64,000 bases of DNA from assembly GCF_009758125.1 (NCBI RefSeq), contig NZ_WRXO01000003.1, positions 744,001 to 808,000 of the forward strand. Direction: 5' to 3'. Both the position numbers and the translations under genes were made by a program. Origin of the DNA: Chitinophaga oryziterrae (GTDB taxonomy: Bacteria > Bacteroidota > Bacteroidia > Chitinophagales > Chitinophagaceae). Of this stretch, positions 62,167-64,000 are shown piece after piece (position 1 is the first letter of the stretch; each line of letters opens with the position of its first letter). The notes under the pieces are model-generated. The model was not told the origin of the DNA. It was given only the letters and a program-made list of their open reading frames with translations, and ran no database searches.

Positions 62167-63098
62167 GGCTTCTTATATTGCTTTGGATCATAATAAATTA
62201 CTCTGCCGTTATTTCCCGTTGCTCTTTCATATTTAGGTAATTGCCTTGCTCCTTGCGCTTTACCACTAGGTGTGTTAGGCTTTAACTCAACAGGATGACC
62301 ACTCGGGGTTACTGCATCTGGCTTGACCGTTTTTCCGGTAGCTGGATCTATTAAAAAAGGTTCAACAGCCCATCCTTTAGCAGCAGCTTTTTTGGAAAAA
62401 TCAGCATGGGCTTCTTTCCCTGCATTTACAGCTGCTGCAACTTTAGGGTTAGCTGTTCCTTTTCCAATGCTGGCTGTATTTTCTACCATTTCACTCCCTC
62501 TTCCTGCGCCTCTTATTGCACTAACAGCCTTCCCTACGCCTTCGGTCGCGGCTACGACTGTAACTTCAGCAGCCGTTTTCCCTATAATCTTGCCTGCTCC
62601 ATATGTCCCTTCATTCACAACTGTCCGAACATTATCTGCTGCATTATATGCTGATCTTAAGGCCCCAAATGGATCTGCTGCATTAAGTGCAATATTTTGG
62701 GCAGAAAAGCCACTCACTATGGTTTCTACAGGATGGGTAACCGCATCAGCGATATTGATAAAATATCCTGTAAAGCCATCCTTTACGCCCTGGATTAATC
62801 CAGGAGGATCACCCGGTTCATCCCCTAAAAAGTCACTATACCTTATGGGATTATCATAATTAGAAACATAAGGGCTCCACATTTCCATATCCTCGATCTT
62901 CGGATCAAGTTGATACCATCTACCACCAGTTTGATCAAGAATGCGGTAATAAGCATCATACTCATTCAAATCAAAGTCACTATTAAGCTCTATGCCATTA
63001 TACTTCTTTTTATTCTCCGGATAATTCGCACCTTTTAAAGCTTTAGACGATATCCCCGCTATGGAGCCTCCAAAAGGATAATAATTACCGTCTTCCTT
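62163..63098 (-). pseudogene. Orphan Rhs C-terminal fragment with nuclease-like toxin domain
   Basis: The frame runs for 311 codons after a TAA at 63099 with no credible start. Its beginning is the end of a Bacteroidota Rhs core: NYYPFGGSIAGISSKALKG, NEYDAYYRILDQTGGRWYQL and VSNYDNPIRYSDFLGDEPGD. A variable linker follows, then a C-terminal domain with AHADFSKKAAAKGWAVEPFL and KPDAVTPSGHPVELKPNTPS, where D...ELK fits a PD-(D/E)xK nuclease site. So this is a toxin tip cut off from its delivery shell. A TTG at 62969 could in principle start a 268-aa product. The immunity gene overlaps its stop by 4 nt. Confidence 0.75.
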
Positions 63099-63107
63099 TT
63101 ACAATCT

Positions 63108-63377
63108 TCAAAGAACTACTAATGCCCTAAAAATAACGGTTTCTTTTTTTTCAATTGAATAAAAAAAACCTTATCCCAGACTGATCTCGACAAACAGATC
63201 AGCACCTCTGGTAATGTCATCGGCAGATATGAGAGGGATATCATCACCCATCCATTGATGTAATTATTAAAATGGTAGTGGGATTTTGAGTGTCGATAAT
63301 ATACTGCTAAATTGATTTTCATCAAGCAAGACATTTTCATCTAAACCCGGTGCCAATCCTTTAATGTTCTCTTTCAT
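63108..63377 (-). pseudogene. Decayed reading frame with in-frame TAA codons
   Basis: A good start, MKENIKGLAPGLDENVLLDE, runs to codon 36 and stops at two TAA codons. The same frame then continues with protein-like sequence (LHQWMGDDIPLISADDITRG, ADLFVEISLG), another TAA, and FFYSIEKKETVIFRALVVL before TGA. It is in the same frame as the Rhs fragment 9 nt further on. It may be decayed Rhs core or a separate small gene; alternatively only the first 36 codons are real. No family recognised. Confidence 0.45.
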
Positions 63378-63421
63378 GTTACTTGCTAATGTTAAAGTAA
63401 TAAAACAACAATAAAAAAGCA

Positions 63422-63445
63422 AGGCCGGTCTAAAAAGACCGGCCT
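63422..63445 (-). terminator. Intrinsic terminator on the minus strand
   Basis: A 10-bp perfect stem (AGGCCGGTCT / AGACCGGCCT) with an AAAA loop. On the minus strand it is followed by TGCTTTTTTATTG. It would end transcripts coming from the fragment at 63531-63722. Confidence 0.85.
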
Positions 63446-63530
63446 AAAAATCTCATTTAATAATTTTATCGCACGGGTATATTTTTCAACATATAAAACT
63501 GTTTATTCTTACTTACCCATGTTATAAGTA

Positions 63531-63722
63531 TTATATTTTAGGAGCCAGGCAAGCCTCCTTGTAATCCCACTTGCCGGCTGACAAACCTAATTCAAGATAT
63601 TCCTTTATTGGACTATACGACAGCGTTTCTGGAACATCTATTGATATATAGCTATCAATATGACTGCCCTTCCAGTCGCAACCCAAATCAACCAAATGAA
63701 TTATAAATAAATAATTGAGATT
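63531..63722 (-). pseudogene. C-terminal remnant of a small immunity-like protein
   Basis: A 63-codon frame without an ATG encodes LVDLGCDWKGSHIDSYISID, then VPETLSYSPIKEYLELGLSA and GKWDYKEACLAPKI, ending at TAA. The text is clearly protein-like and the terminator downstream supports former transcription. A TTG at 63695 is the only possible start. I cannot name the family; size and setting suggest an immunity protein whose N-terminus has been lost. Confidence 0.45.
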
Positions 63723-63754
63723 TTAATTATTAGGTGTAAAACGAGACGCACCTG

Positions 63755-63793
63755 AGGGATGATAACAAATAATGCTATCATCCCTATTTTTTA
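63755..63793 (+). terminator. Hairpin with T-tract, plus-strand orientation
   Basis: AGGGATGATA and TATCATCCCT pair over 10 bp with an 11-nt loop and are followed by ATTTTTTAAAT. No plus-strand gene is visible before it, so it may be left over from a lost gene. Confidence 0.65.
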
Positions 63794-63952
63794 AATATCC
63801 TTGTTATTGCCAATACTAGCTATTTCAATATCCATGTCCTTTTTTAATATTCTGCCATATCCAAACATTCTGCATTATAATTTTATACTTACAATAGAAC
63901 CTTCAGTTATTTTTTGCTTTTTCATATTCTTTTTGAGGCAATTCAAGAACAT
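63791..63952 (-). pseudogene. Immunity-like (possibly Imm26) fragment with in-frame TAA
   Basis: The frame starts MFLNCLKKN or, nine codons later, MKKQKITEGSIVSIKL, then meets TAA at 63875-63877. It continues CRMFGYGRILKKDMDIEIAS to a second TAA. The pattern 'EG-hydrophobic-IKL ... FGYGRIL' resembles the N-terminal strands of Imm26-type immunity proteins, recalled from memory. Both the internal stop and the early end indicate a dead gene. The window ends 48 bp upstream. Confidence 0.4.
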
Positions 63953-64000
63953 AAACAGCAGTTAACTATACTGTTTAAAGATATTGTTCCTGTTCTCTTA

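Noticed and set aside
62323..62859. 178-codon open frame opposite the Rhs toxin fragment
   Set aside because: It is antisense to Ala/Gly-rich toxin linker sequence; its Ser/Ala/Pro-rich translation is a composition artefact.
63119..63340. 73-codon frame starting MKMSCLMKIN in the decayed region
   Set aside because: Its translation is biased and lacks family features, while the frame from 63377 reads more like protein despite stop codons.
1..64000. tRNA, rRNA, integrase or transposase genes
   Set aside because: I looked for tRNA-like cloverleaf sequence, rRNA segments and transposase motifs and found none that I could support by reading; a tRNA scan would be needed to exclude them fully.

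Overview
The window looks like a Bacteroidota chromosome, most like Chitinophaga or a close relative. The grounds are two SusC/SusD outer-membrane uptake loci, an ECF sigma/FecR pair feeding an STN-domain SusC, a type IX secretion (T9SS) sorting tail, LytS/LytTR signalling, and several TAnnTTTG promoter boxes in place of E. coli-type signals. I see no rRNA, tRNA, CRISPR array or transposase. Species identity is an inference.

Layout, left to right. 0-5.6 kb: the 3' end of a DUF4132-type gene and two large HEAT-repeat proteins. 5.6-19 kb: a small lipoprotein, a secreted metallo-beta-lactamase-fold protein, a TPR-CHAT protease-like gene overlapping a frameshifted Dabb gene, a TonB-dependent receptor with a LytS/LytTR pair, a PAS kinase with its response regulator, an aldose epimerase and a drug/metabolite exporter. 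This block is bracketed by two 165-bp copies of a MITE-like element in opposite orientation. 19-30 kb: phosphosulfolactate synthase, an aldo/keto reductase, then SusC-SusD-fasciclin-like-DUF5007-S9 peptidase. 30-36 kb: an AraC regulator divergent from the lower half of the 4-hydroxyproline pathway (pyrroline-hydroxycarboxylate deaminase and ketoglutarate-semialdehyde dehydrogenase), then an APC permease. 36-39.4 kb: a transglutaminase / alpha-E / circularly permuted ATP-grasp operon. 39.6-43.5 kb: a T9SS-exported HExxH protein and an unknown secreted protein. 43.6-51.3 kb: sigma factor, FecR, STN-SusC, SusD and a nucleotide pyrophosphatase/phosphodiesterase. 51.4-54.8 kb: regulators and small enzymes. 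54.8-61.2 kb: a tight operon of 4-hydroxyproline epimerase, FAD amino-acid oxidoreductase, DUF885 peptidase and GH127 beta-L-arabinofuranosidase. 61.2-64 kb: an AT-rich graveyard of Rhs C-terminal toxin, immunity and decayed gene fragments.

The most interesting functional reading joins the 54.8-61.2 kb operon with the 30.8-34.4 kb cluster. Together they encode stripping of L-arabinofuranose from hydroxyproline, peptide cleavage, and complete conversion of L-4-hydroxyproline to 2-oxoglutarate. That suggests harvesting of plant hydroxyproline-rich glycoproteins such as extensins. The main structural novelties are the inverted MITE-like pair, a two-hairpin intergenic element present twice with compensatory stem changes, a long inverted repeat near 30.7 kb, and toxin-locus remnants carrying in-frame TAA codons.
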